The position numbers and the translations under genes are program-made. From the NCBI GenBank assembly GCA_028284865.1, contig JANQQV010000024.1:62001-126000 (forward strand): a stretch of DNA of 64,000 nucleotides. The letters are read 5' to 3'. Numbering within the stretch: position 1 is the stretch's first letter; each line of letters opens with the position of its first letter. Under the pieces are notes generated by a model, which was not told the origin of the DNA, did no database searches, and saw nothing but the letters and a program-made list of their open reading frames with translations. The DNA comes from Rhodothermales bacterium. GTDB lineage: Bacteria; Bacteroidota; Rhodothermia; Rhodothermales; UBA10348. Of this stretch, positions 45,901 to 53,510 are shown in pieces.

Positions 45901-46213
45901 GGTCAACGAAGGCAACTATTCAGACGGTCACTGCTTCCCGTACGCCTACCGCACGAAGGAAATCGGGCGCATCGTGGGGATGCCGATTGCCGGGACGTGT
46001 TCGTGGGTGACTGGAACGGGTATGCCGAGTGGCGCCAGCATTCGAAGCGTCCATCTTTCGTTTGATGACCTCGAGGGCAATCCGCTCGAGAATCAGCAGC
46101 TGGAGCCCGACGTGAAGGTTCGAAACGAGCCGGCAGTCACAGCCACGGGACGCGACCAGCAGGTCGAGGCTGCTGTCCGCGAACTGCTCAGCGAGCTGGA
46201 CAACCAAGACTGA
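42941..46213 (+). CDS. Tricorn-type S41 protease with WD40-like propeller
   Basis: 1090 residues with signal peptide (LLPILALLIALPAQAHAQ). The first ~560 residues form beta-propeller repeats of the TolB/PD40 type (SPDGSTIAFTYQGDIY, SPDGSTLAFASDRYGN, SPDGNHVAYL). A very charged Lys/Glu/Asp linker occupies ~565-610. A PDZ-like part and the S41 core follow: LGYIHVRSM, VVDTRWNGGGDLVDDL, and the nucleophile Ser in NEGNYSDGHCFPY. Tricorn proteases degrade peptides released by other proteases; here it would act outside the cytoplasm. No neighbour shares its strand. Confidence 0.93.
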   Translation: MRFLLPILALLIALPAQAHAQSTTDASNQDGEALWLRDSAISPDGSTIAFTYQGDIYTVGVAGGEARQITTWTGRDMSPIWSPDGSTLAFASDRYGNMDVFTVGAAGGAPTRLTHDSRGDIPATFTRDGSAVIFASARLDAAASANFPTGRQPELYSVPAEGGRVTQLLTVPAINARFDASGRWLIFEDLTSYENEWRKRQVSSAARDIWTWDSETGEFNMVTDNPGEDRTPVFSPDGSGFYYTAEMGGPLNVYKKGIGSAAAAEPMTAFTDHPVRSLSISDDGLMAFSWDGQLWTLEDGQAPQRVPVFITRNQAERPHETIRVTGRVSEMVPSPNGKEVAFIFRGDVFVTSVETGVTKQVTHTVELERWVDFHPKGRTLVYASERDGSWNLYESSIAREGEKYFFTATTITESTLLATDADEYQPVISPDGNHVAYLKDRMNLAVVDRTSKEAQVLMDSNNFFSYGDGDQYYAWSPDSKWLFMEYSQPDFWPTEVGLIKADGSGEVINMTDSGFADYRPKWMMGGKMMLWFSSRDGMRDLASTGARQGDAYGLFLTQEAWDDYNLTKEEAALKAEAAKEEKKGDEDEKEDDEDKKDEPEVKPIEIDWKGIEDRSARLTIHSSALSDAVVTPDGETLVYLARFERGYDLWKTNLRTKETSILAKMGGSGGSLMLTKDGKSVFMLAGGSMSKVEIASGKRSSISISGTYTVDTQAELAYSLGHAWRWINKKFYQTDFHGIDWPAYLEAYERFMPHITNGYDFEILLDEMLGELNVSHTGASYFKPADNPDATAAFGLLFDQQHTGEGLPVQEVLAKGPFDKDDTKVTAGVTLLAIDGTALTADVNTASLLNHKTGTNVLLSFRSVDGKETFEEVVKAVSTGSESSVLYERWVESRRDLVNSLSNGRLGYIHVRSMSDASYRVTFEDALGKQATTEGMVVDTRWNGGGDLVDDLSTFLNGFRYATFTTREGRVIGGEPQRKWVKPSILLVNEGNYSDGHCFPYAYRTKEIGRIVGMPIAGTCSWVTGTGMPSGASIRSVHLSFDDLEGNPLENQQLEPDVKVRNEPAVTATGRDQQVEAAVRELLSELDNQD

Positions 46214-46234
46214 CACTGTTTGAAATGCCGGGAA

Positions 46235-47656
46235 TCAGTCCCCGGTCCAATCCGGGTTGGACCGGGGCATCTTGGCTTCCACGCTGGTGCGCCAATCACC
46301 CAGCAGGGTTCGGAGCGAGTCGGCGAGAGCAGGCTGGTCTGCGGCCAGGTTGGTCCATTCCCCCGGATCGTTTTCCAGGTCGTAGAGCTCGACATCGCCC
46401 GTTTCAAACCACTCAATCAGCTTGAATTGGCCATCGATGACGGCACCACCGGGGCGATTGCCTGATCCGTGGTAGTGAGGGAAGTGGAAGAACAACGGCC
46501 GCTCTTCGAGTCCCGGGCGTGCGAGACTCCGACCGTCCACGTCCGGAACATCCAGGCCAGCCAGGTCGAGCAGCGTAGGCGTGACATCGACCGTAGATGC
46601 CGGATCGGTTCGCAGTCCGGGGCGTCCACCACGCGGGTCATGCACGATGAACGGTATCCGGATGCCCCCTTCGTAGAGGTAGCCTTTCCCCGCGCGCAAG
46701 GGTCGGTTTGACGTGGGCCCACTGGTTCGCCCTTGTCTGAGCGTGGACAGTCCTCCGTTGTCGGAAACGAACACGACGATGGTGCGGTCACCGATTCCGT
46801 AGTCTTCCAACGCTTGCATCAGTCGGGCAATGCTCTGGTCCGTGCTGGTCATCATGGCGGCATAATCCGCTCGATCCTGACACGTTCTTGTTGTCGACCA
46901 CTCGGGATCGTCATCAAACGGATCGGGTCGGCAGGGAGGGTCCGCGTCCAGTCGTGCCTGCTCGGTTTCGATCATGTCCGCTGGAGCCTGAATGGGCGTG
47001 TGCACGGCATAGTGCGAGAGCACGAGAAAGAATGGGTTCTCTTTTTGGGCTTCAACGAATGCGAGCGCCTCATCTGTCAGGCGGTCTGTCAGGTACTCAC
47101 CCTCAGATCCATCTTCGAGATCGGGTACATCCCACGGGGAGCCCCCTTCCCGCTCATAGGGCCAGAAAAAGGAAGCGGGATGGCCGGCTGCGTGTCCCGC
47201 AACGTTGACGTCGAACCCCTGATCTTCGGGGTGAAAACCCTCGGCTCCGAGGTGCCATTTGCCAATGAACCCGGTCGCGTAGCCGGCCGCCTTGAAGTGC
47301 TCAGCCACAGTTGTTTCCTCGAGCGGCAATTGCCATTCGTAATCCGCCTGAAGCAGTTGTCCTTTCTGTTGGCCCCCAATCCAGTTCGTGATGTCCAGCC
47401 GAGCAGGGTGTTTGCCCGTCATCAACGCCGCGCGCGTCGGAGAGCATACAGGACTGTCCGAATAGAATCGGGTGAAGCGAATGCCATCTTGTGCCAAACG
47501 ATCAATGGCAGGCGTCTGGTAGGCCTCACTACCCGAGACGCTCAGGTCCTTCCAACCCAGGTCATCGATGATGACCAGTACGACGTTGGATTGCGGTGCA
47601 GGCGTACAGGAAGGCAGGGCGACCAACAGGCCGATCAATACAAGAAAACGCGTCAT
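46235..47656 (-). CDS. Sulfatase (formylglycine-dependent), lipoprotein
   Basis: 473 residues with lipobox LPSC (Cys17). Metal ligands D31/D32 open the core (VVLVIIDDLGWKDLS) and the modification site is C71-S-P-T-R (SPVCSPTRAALMTGKHP), a Cys-type sulfatase needing conversion to formylglycine. FIGKWHLG, LSHYAVHTP and VVFVSDNGGL are further active-site segments. It removes sulfate from an unknown ester, likely a polysaccharide. It follows the Rrf2 gene by 27 nt on the same strand. The SUMF1-fold proteins of this window lack the catalytic Cys pair, so the true activator must be elsewhere in the genome. Confidence 0.93.
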   Translation of the reverse strand: MTRFLVLIGLLVALPSCTPAPQSNVVLVIIDDLGWKDLSVSGSEAYQTPAIDRLAQDGIRFTRFYSDSPVCSPTRAALMTGKHPARLDITNWIGGQQKGQLLQADYEWQLPLEETTVAEHFKAAGYATGFIGKWHLGAEGFHPEDQGFDVNVAGHAAGHPASFFWPYEREGGSPWDVPDLEDGSEGEYLTDRLTDEALAFVEAQKENPFFLVLSHYAVHTPIQAPADMIETEQARLDADPPCRPDPFDDDPEWSTTRTCQDRADYAAMMTSTDQSIARLMQALEDYGIGDRTIVVFVSDNGGLSTLRQGRTSGPTSNRPLRAGKGYLYEGGIRIPFIVHDPRGGRPGLRTDPASTVDVTPTLLDLAGLDVPDVDGRSLARPGLEERPLFFHFPHYHGSGNRPGGAVIDGQFKLIEWFETGDVELYDLENDPGEWTNLAADQPALADSLRTLLGDWRTSVEAKMPRSNPDWTGD

Positions 47657-47683
47657 GACGGGGTGGAGTCGTTCAGGATTCTT

Positions 47684-48199
47684 TCAGGAGTCGCGGCGAA
47701 CCAGGCGGCCATTCTCGATGCGATAACCGGAGCGGATTTCGTCGTCAGAAAGCCCATCGGCAACCAGCCGGGCCAAGTCGGCGCGTAGAGTGGAAGCCTG
47801 CATGAGGTCTTCCAGCGTGATGCGATCCAGCTCGACAATCGACGCGGCGTGCAACTCTCTTCGTTGTGCCTCGATCGCAGATAGAGCGGCATCCGACAAG
47901 AAATCTTTGTCCGACTTTTCGGTGACATGGTGAACGTCAAACGTCATGTCTGCCTCGATGACATCTACGACTTGGCCGAGCGTGATGGTCTCGGGAGCCA
48001 TGGCCAGAGAAACACCGCCTCCGGCGCCGCGCCGGGTCTCGACAAATCCTGCTTTGGCCAGATCTGCGATCAATCGGCGGATAACGACCGGATTGGTATC
48101 CATGCGAGCAGCGAGCGAAACGGACGTATGCGTGTCGTCCGACTCGGCGGCGAGCAGCACCAGGATGTGCAGCGTGGAAGCGTATTGGGTGGAAGGCAT
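47684..48199 (-). CDS. Rrf2 family transcription regulator without Fe-S cysteines
   Basis: 171 residues: winged helix with SVSLAARMDTNPVVIRRLIA as recognition part and the Rrf2 wing GFVETRRGAGGGVSLAMAPETITLGQVVDVIE. The three Cys that bind [2Fe-2S] in IscR/NsrR are absent (no Cys in the ~90-110 segment), as in YwnA-type members, so another signal is likely. A perfect 10-bp inverted repeat begins 3 nt before its ATG, suggesting autorepression. The sulfatase gene follows by 27 nt and may be under the same control. Confidence 0.9.
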   Translation of the reverse strand: MPSTQYASTLHILVLLAAESDDTHTSVSLAARMDTNPVVIRRLIADLAKAGFVETRRGAGGGVSLAMAPETITLGQVVDVIEADMTFDVHHVTEKSDKDFLSDAALSAIEAQRRELHAASIVELDRITLEDLMQASTLRADLARLVADGLSDDEIRSGYRIENGRLVRRDS

Positions 48200-48202
48200 A
48201 CC

Positions 48203-48229
48203 CGAATGTAACAGAATCAGTTACATTCG
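48203..48229. promoter_or_regulatory. Perfect palindrome, probable Rrf2 operator
   Basis: Arms cgaatgtaac and gttacattcg (10 bp each, exact) flank a 7-nt spacer, right before the Rrf2 start. The TGTAAC-N7-GTTACA core fits a dimeric winged-helix regulator. Binding is inferred from position and symmetry. Confidence 0.75.
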
Positions 48230-48275
48230 CAAGCGTACTAAACGCCCCTCGGGTCCCGTTAAGGGGAAAAACGAC

Positions 48276-48548
48276 TCAATTCGAGAACAATCGGGGGCCG
48301 TCTTCTTCGATCACTTCGATGTCTTGAACGGCAAACCAGGACTCGCCTTCCATGCCGGCGCTGTTCTTGTAAGGTGATTCGGGGTCACCTGTATCGATAT
48401 CCACGACGAACACCAAGTCCTTCTTCATGCCTTCGGCCACCTCAACACCCTCAGCCACATCGGCAACCCGGCCCGTAATACTGCCGACGGTAATCCCTTC
48501 ACGGCTGTACAAGTGCACGCGGACCTGTTTTCCGATGAGATGATACAT
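48276..48548 (-). CDS. Small conserved-looking hypothetical protein
   Basis: 90 residues, soluble, beta-rich: MYHLIGKQVRVHLYSREGI, GSITGRVADVAEGVEV, KKDLVFVVDIDT, ESWFAVQDIEVIEE. The pattern suggests one small beta barrel (SH3- or KOW-like), but I cannot assign a family. It is divergent from the DUF5686 gene and lies upstream of the Rrf2 gene on the same strand, separated by the palindrome. Confidence 0.65.
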   Translation of the reverse strand: MYHLIGKQVRVHLYSREGITVGSITGRVADVAEGVEVAEGMKKDLVFVVDIDTGDPESPYKNSAGMEGESWFAVQDIEVIEEDGPRLFSN

Positions 48549-48629
48549 GATGTGGACCGGGATGGGTGGTATTTTGGTGGATTCAAGCGCCGGAGCAATC
48601 GGCCTGTGGAAGGAACGAGGAACGTCGGG

Positions 48630-51005
48630 ATGAGCGGCCTGAATCGGACATCATTCGCATCAACAACGCCCAAGGGATTCGCGTTCCTGCTGGTTCTGTG
48701 CGTCCTGTCGCTGGTAGGACCTCAAGCAGCGAACGCACAATACGCCTTGAGGGGAACGATCGTTGATGCCACCAATGATCAGCCGTTGCCCCAGGCCACC
48801 ATCCAGCTGGCAGGTTCGGTGCGAGGGACCGTGTCCAATGCGGAAGGCCAATTCCTGATTACGATTCCGACGCTTCCAGCCACGCTCGAGGTTCGATACA
48901 TCGGCTACGTGAGCCAGTTGGTGGAGATCACCCAGCAGGACCTGTCCGGAGTTTCCATCCGGATGGAGCGCGCCTCCGTGGCATTGGACGAGCTGGTGGT
49001 TACTGGCGAGAATCCCGCCGAGGGCATCGTGCGCAATGCGATCCAAGCCCGCGATCGCATGAGGCAATATGTAGACGGGACCTACTCGGACGTCTACACC
49101 CGATTCCTGCTGTACGCTGACTTTGATCTGGTCCAGATGAACGAAAGTGTCCGGGCATCCTGGTGGACGCCCGAAGGCGGGACGCGGGAAGTCATTCGCG
49201 CCGAGCGCTCGCAGCCCAGTCGAAGTGGGCTCTTCAGGTTCGCGTCGCCTCATCCGGTACCGAATTTCCTGGACCACGATGTGGAGGTCATGGGCGCTGC
49301 CTATGCGGGTCCCTTGCACCCTGACGCGATTGATCTGTACCAGTTCACGCAGGGGGGCACGCGTGAGTTCGATGGCCGACGGGTCATCGAGATTTATTTC
49401 CGGCCGCGTAGCGCTACATTCCCGGCCTTTTCAGGGTCGATGGCCATCATGGATTCCGTCTGGACCGTGCTCAATGTCACGGCGCGACCGTGGCCCGGGA
49501 CAGATATCCTGCCGCCCGTGCAATCGCACGATCTGGTGATGGAACAGCACTTTTCCACGATCGGCGACTCACTATCCATTCCGCAAAGCCTCGTGGTGCA
49601 AGGCTCGGTCACGTTTGGACGTGCGGGCGTCGCTTACCCTACGGCGCGCTACCATCAAGTGACTGGACTGTCGCTGCACGTGGTCAATCCACCTGTTCCA
49701 GACTCCTTGCGAAGCTCAGGTCCCGCAGTACAACGGGATCCTCTGGCGGCATTCAACAACGACCTGTTCCTGCGGAATCCTTCGTACATCCCGGCCACGC
49801 CGCGCGAAGCTGAACAGATTGCCACGCTGGATCCGACGATGACGCTACATCGCGCATTCCGTCCGGAGGGCTTGCTGGCCAATTACACGGCATTCGACGT
49901 CACCGACGATCCTCCCGCCGAGGAAAGCTCCCGGCTGGACCTGGCCGAACGGATCACGGGAGGCGACTGGTTCTGGTACAACCGCGTGGATGGATGGCAT
50001 CCTGGGTTTGGCTATGGCGGATCGTGGGGCGATGGGGGCATCTGGCGCACTTCTGCTGGTTATTCCATCGAGCGGAAACGACCCTCGTACAAGGTGGAGG
50101 GCAGCGTTCCGTGGGAGTTGGGTCCTCTGAAGGGCTTCCTGGGCGGATATGCATCGGATGCGACCTCTGTGGTGGCCCGACAAGAGGGTTTGGGGCGATT
50201 CGTGCCGGGCATGTCCACCTACCTTGGTTGGGATGACATCTACGACTATTTCGACCTGCGCAAGCAGCGGATCAGCCTCGATCTGGCCCTCGGTCCGCTT
50301 CCTGCGCTGATTTCGATTCGGGCGAACAACGAACGTCACCGGTCGCTTACCAAGATGAGCGACTTCAACGGTTGGCTGTTCAGGAATGTCCAACGCGAGA
50401 ATCCGGCCATCGAGCGCGGACTCCTTCGCTCCACAGAGGTTGGTGTGCTGGTTGGAAATCGCGAACGGGTTTCGATGGAGGTGACCTGGGAGCGCTCTCC
50501 TGGGTGGCATCTGGCATCTGATTTCGATTTCACCCGGATCGAAGCACGAGCCACAGCGCGTGCCCAGACGTTCTACCGTCGGCGGGCCCGGCCAAACTGG
50601 ATGCGCGTTACAGCGCTCGGGGGTACCAGCAATGGCATGCTTCCCGTTCAGCGGCAATTCGGGTTGTCGGGCTCAGCCGGCCCCTTTGCAGAATTCACCG
50701 GATTCCGAACGCTTCCCAATGGCCGATTCCTGGCCGACGAGCTTCTTGGTGTGTTCTGGGCTCACGACTTCACTACGGCTCTTTTTGAAAAGGCGGGTCT
50801 GTGGTGGCTTGCGGAGCAGGGTTGGGGAATTCATGTCTTTGGGGGCCACGCCTTCTCCTCATCGCCCGATCTGGGGACCTTCGAAGGACTTCATCATGAG
50901 GTCGGAGTCGGAATGTCCTATCCGTTCGGACTGCCTTTCCGGGTGGACCTGGCCAAAGGCACAGGCGGCGGCTGGTACTTCAAGTTCGGGCGCCCACTGA
51001 AGTAG
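48630..51005 (+). CDS. DUF5686 outer-membrane protein with carboxypeptidase-like plug
   Basis: 791 residues from the ATG at 48630. A signal peptide ends near NAQ; then a carboxypeptidase-regulatory-like domain (LRGTIVDATNDQPLPQATIQ, GTVSNAEGQFLITIP, LEVRYIGYVSQ) typical of TonB-dependent or DUF5686 proteins of Bacteroidota, then the long beta-strand-rich DUF5686 body ending in a Phe/Gly-rich C-terminus (GGGWYFKFGRPL). No TonB plug or box was found. Probably an outer-membrane barrel of unknown role. Confidence 0.85.
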   Translation: MSGLNRTSFASTTPKGFAFLLVLCVLSLVGPQAANAQYALRGTIVDATNDQPLPQATIQLAGSVRGTVSNAEGQFLITIPTLPATLEVRYIGYVSQLVEITQQDLSGVSIRMERASVALDELVVTGENPAEGIVRNAIQARDRMRQYVDGTYSDVYTRFLLYADFDLVQMNESVRASWWTPEGGTREVIRAERSQPSRSGLFRFASPHPVPNFLDHDVEVMGAAYAGPLHPDAIDLYQFTQGGTREFDGRRVIEIYFRPRSATFPAFSGSMAIMDSVWTVLNVTARPWPGTDILPPVQSHDLVMEQHFSTIGDSLSIPQSLVVQGSVTFGRAGVAYPTARYHQVTGLSLHVVNPPVPDSLRSSGPAVQRDPLAAFNNDLFLRNPSYIPATPREAEQIATLDPTMTLHRAFRPEGLLANYTAFDVTDDPPAEESSRLDLAERITGGDWFWYNRVDGWHPGFGYGGSWGDGGIWRTSAGYSIERKRPSYKVEGSVPWELGPLKGFLGGYASDATSVVARQEGLGRFVPGMSTYLGWDDIYDYFDLRKQRISLDLALGPLPALISIRANNERHRSLTKMSDFNGWLFRNVQRENPAIERGLLRSTEVGVLVGNRERVSMEVTWERSPGWHLASDFDFTRIEARATARAQTFYRRRARPNWMRVTALGGTSNGMLPVQRQFGLSGSAGPFAEFTGFRTLPNGRFLADELLGVFWAHDFTTALFEKAGLWWLAEQGWGIHVFGGHAFSSSPDLGTFEGLHHEVGVGMSYPFGLPFRVDLAKGTGGGWYFKFGRPLK

Positions 51006-51023
51006 GTGAGATTGTTTTTTGTG

Positions 51024-51047
51024 GGTATGACAAAATGATGTCATACC
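51024..51047. promoter_or_regulatory. Inverted repeat upstream of hypothetical gene
   Basis: Exact 9-bp arms ggtatgaca and tgtcatacc with 6-nt spacer (aaatga), about 20 nt after the DUF5686 stop and 44 nt before the next start. No T run follows, so an operator is more likely than a terminator. Confidence 0.6.
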
Positions 51048-51057
51048 TCTCGTGATA

Positions 51058-51094
51058 TCATGGGATCGAATCAAAAACACAACCGATCCCATGA
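51058..51094. promoter_or_regulatory. Second inverted repeat, overlapping the start codon
   Basis: Exact 11-bp arms tcatgggatcg (51058-51068) and cgatcccatga (51084-51094) with a 15-nt A-rich spacer. The right arm contains the ATG at 51091, so folding of the mRNA or binding of a protein here would block translation or transcription. Confidence 0.6.
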
Positions 51095-51696
51095 CTTACG
51101 TCACCGCCTGGCCTACGCTTTCGTCGCTCCGCACTACACCCGTTGACCGCGCTCCGGTAGGGCGTCAGCGCTCCTCAATGCTGATGCCTCAGCGTTCGAT
51201 CCAGGCTCGCGTCCTGGAACGCCTCGATGTAACGTTAGCCACTACCGTTTCAATCAAGACGATGCAGTGGGTGGCCACCCCTCGCGGCGAACTCCCCGTT
51301 TCTTGCACGCTTGAAGGTCACGGCAAGCGCATTGCCATTCAGTTTTCTGCCCGGACGGATACCGACTGGGCGGCTGAGGACGCACTGGTGCTGGTGTATG
51401 GCGGTTTTGACTCGCTATACCGCGTACACATCGAACCAGGCACGGGCAAGGTTGACGACTTCCTGCTGGCCCTCATGAATGATCATGCCGGACTGTTTTC
51501 CCACGTGGGTCGGTTGTCCATCGGTCGTCGTGCTTCTCAGGCCATGGTTTGGCGGATGACAGCTTCGTCATCATCGCCGCGCCGGATGCTGCAGGCGGAT
51601 GGACTCTGGATGCGTCGCATGCGACTGCACGTTGCCTCCGATTGGGTCTCTGCCTTCGAACGCGAGTTGGGTGCCGGTCAGGGAATGGTGGCCTGA
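51091..51696 (+). CDS. Hypothetical protein behind two inverted repeats
   Basis: 201 residues from the ATG at 51091 (GTG 51052 and ATG 51178 are alternatives). I recognise no family. The N-terminal ~40 residues look disordered; the rest is mixed with strands (ALVLVYGGFDSLYRVHIEP) and a basic tail (RRMLQADGLWMRRMRLHV). No signal peptide. The two inverted repeats directly upstream suggest tight regulation. Stop codon is 30 nt from the convergent OmpA gene. Confidence 0.6.
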   Translation: MTYVTAWPTLSSLRTTPVDRAPVGRQRSSMLMPQRSIQARVLERLDVTLATTVSIKTMQWVATPRGELPVSCTLEGHGKRIAIQFSARTDTDWAAEDALVLVYGGFDSLYRVHIEPGTGKVDDFLLALMNDHAGLFSHVGRLSIGRRASQAMVWRMTASSSSPRRMLQADGLWMRRMRLHVASDWVSAFERELGAGQGMVA

Positions 51697-51726
51697 TCGA
51701 ATCTGACGCGACACCGGGTCTGAAAA

Positions 51727-53229
51727 CTATTGGAGGCGCAGTCGGGACTCGCTGCGACGGCCTGTCCACTGCTGACCGGGATGCGTGGACGCATCAATGA
51801 CACTGTAGCCGGCGACCTCCACTTTCGCGGATCGCATTCCCAGATTGACATAGTATTGAAGCACTGATCGGGCGCGGGCGCGAGCCAGAGCTTCTGCGTC
51901 CCGCTCCGTATTGAACGCGAATCCGCGAATTTCGAGCATGCGTTCGATGCACTGGGCTGAGTCACTGAAGTTGTCCCTGAGCGACTCCCGCATGTCCAGT
52001 GACAACTCGGACGAATTGCGGGCAAAATAGACCGGCCGTAATGCCTCGATGGCTCGGCAAGCATCCTCAGAAACCGTGATCGGCTTGATGGCGATATCGA
52101 CGTCATCCGGGTTGGAGACGACCAATCGGACATCATAGGAGCCCGGCTCGTCAAATCGGTGCGTGGTCTCGCATTCACGGACATCACTTGATCCGTCTCC
52201 AAACGTCCAAAGGCATCGGACCTGATCCCCGGAGATTTGAGGGGAAAACGTGACCAGCTGACCCTCGACCGGTTGTGCTGGCGAGGACATGATGCGCGCG
52301 ATGCGGGCTGGGGACGATCGATCGTCAACCAGGATCGAGGATTCCAGCGTTGTCACTTGACCGTTTTCCTGAACGTGAACGTGAACGCGGACGAGGACGT
52401 CGCCAGGCTGGGTAAAGCGATACCGCACGATCGGGCCTTCGAGCTGAACGTCAGGGCCTATCTCCCATTGGACGGACTCAGGCATCGGAGCGTCCGGAAT
52501 CAGGGCCGAAAGGGAGATCTCTTCTCCAACACGTGCACTGGAAGGAACTGAAACGACGATTCTGACTGGCTCTTGAGAAATCCGATCGGGTTTAGGGCGT
52601 TCCTGGCCTTTTCTGGAGCCACCCATCGAGAACGCCATGCGTACGTAGGCTGAGACGAGCGCGTCAGAGCCCTCCGTTTCGCCAGCCCAATCCAAGGCCC
52701 GATTTGGAAAAACAATGGTGTGCTCGGCTCCGCCGATCAACGTCACTGGGCCGGCTTTGATGGAGGCTCCCAGACCCCAGACCGGTCCGCTACCGCGGCT
52801 GGTTACACCGCGCAGTTCACCCGCAATCGACGCAAATCCCACTGAACCGAATGTCTCGAATCTCCAGAGTCGAAACAGGTCCCTGCGGGTCTCGAATCGC
52901 CATTCTGACCGTTCTTCCTCGGAATCAGCATCATTGAGAATTGTGTGACCACTCGAATTCGTGATAAGGCCCGGGTAAACGGCGCCGCGATACCTGGCTA
53001 TCACATCCCAGCGCTGGGTCAATGCATACGCCAATCCCAGATCCCAGCCAGCGGCAAATCGATCAGGTATCTGTGCCAGGCCTGATTCGCTGGTCGGCGA
53101 GCGCTCGCCGATGTAAGCACCTTCCACCAAGCCGACTTCGAGTGACAAGCGCTCCAGGGACGACTGCGCGAACAGGCTGATGGGGAAAAGGCAGAATGCC
53201 AGCAGTACGGTCAATCGCCGGAAAGTCAC
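51727..53229 (-). CDS. OmpA-family protein with PKD domain
   Basis: 500 residues: signal peptide (TVLLAFCLFPISLFAQ), an N-terminal beta-barrel-like region to ~200, an Ig-like module, a PKD domain (VRCLWTFGDGSSDVRECETTHRFDEPGSYDVRL region near 345-375) and a C-terminal OmpA domain (RPVYFARNSSELS, LEIRGFAFNTERDAEALARARARSVLQYY, GRRSESRLRL). The OmpA part binds peptidoglycan, tying the outer membrane to the wall. Monocistronic. Confidence 0.9.
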   Translation of the reverse strand: MTFRRLTVLLAFCLFPISLFAQSSLERLSLEVGLVEGAYIGERSPTSESGLAQIPDRFAAGWDLGLAYALTQRWDVIARYRGAVYPGLITNSSGHTILNDADSEEERSEWRFETRRDLFRLWRFETFGSVGFASIAGELRGVTSRGSGPVWGLGASIKAGPVTLIGGAEHTIVFPNRALDWAGETEGSDALVSAYVRMAFSMGGSRKGQERPKPDRISQEPVRIVVSVPSSARVGEEISLSALIPDAPMPESVQWEIGPDVQLEGPIVRYRFTQPGDVLVRVHVHVQENGQVTTLESSILVDDRSSPARIARIMSSPAQPVEGQLVTFSPQISGDQVRCLWTFGDGSSDVRECETTHRFDEPGSYDVRLVVSNPDDVDIAIKPITVSEDACRAIEALRPVYFARNSSELSLDMRESLRDNFSDSAQCIERMLEIRGFAFNTERDAEALARARARSVLQYYVNLGMRSAKVEVAGYSVIDASTHPGQQWTGRRSESRLRLQ

Positions 53230-53380
53230 GGAAAAGCAGGATCGGTCGTCTGGGAGGGATTACCAGGGCCACTGGCACAATGAGCAGTGGGTCAATGTGC
53301 TGACGAGCCACCGGGTGGGTCCAAGTATCGGAATTGTCGGCGCGCGAGGAAAGTAAAATCTGCGATCGTCTGAAAACGAA

Positions 53381-53412
53381 ATGTGGCCACGGCCTGCCGG
53401 CCGTGGCCACAT
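53381..53412 (-). terminator. Perfect 14-bp hairpin after the flotillin gene
   Basis: Arms atgtggccacggcc and its exact complement with a 4-nt loop (tgcc). On the minus strand it is followed by ttcgttttc, a weak T-rich run, and it lies about 100 nt after the flotillin stop and before the OmpA gene. Confidence 0.75.
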
Positions 53413-53510
53413 GGGACCCTCGCATCGGGACAATTGCATTGGGATCTTCGTATCGGGAGAATTGCATTGCGCGATTTTGGACGAATCCAGCCGCTACGTC
53501 TCAACCCGCT

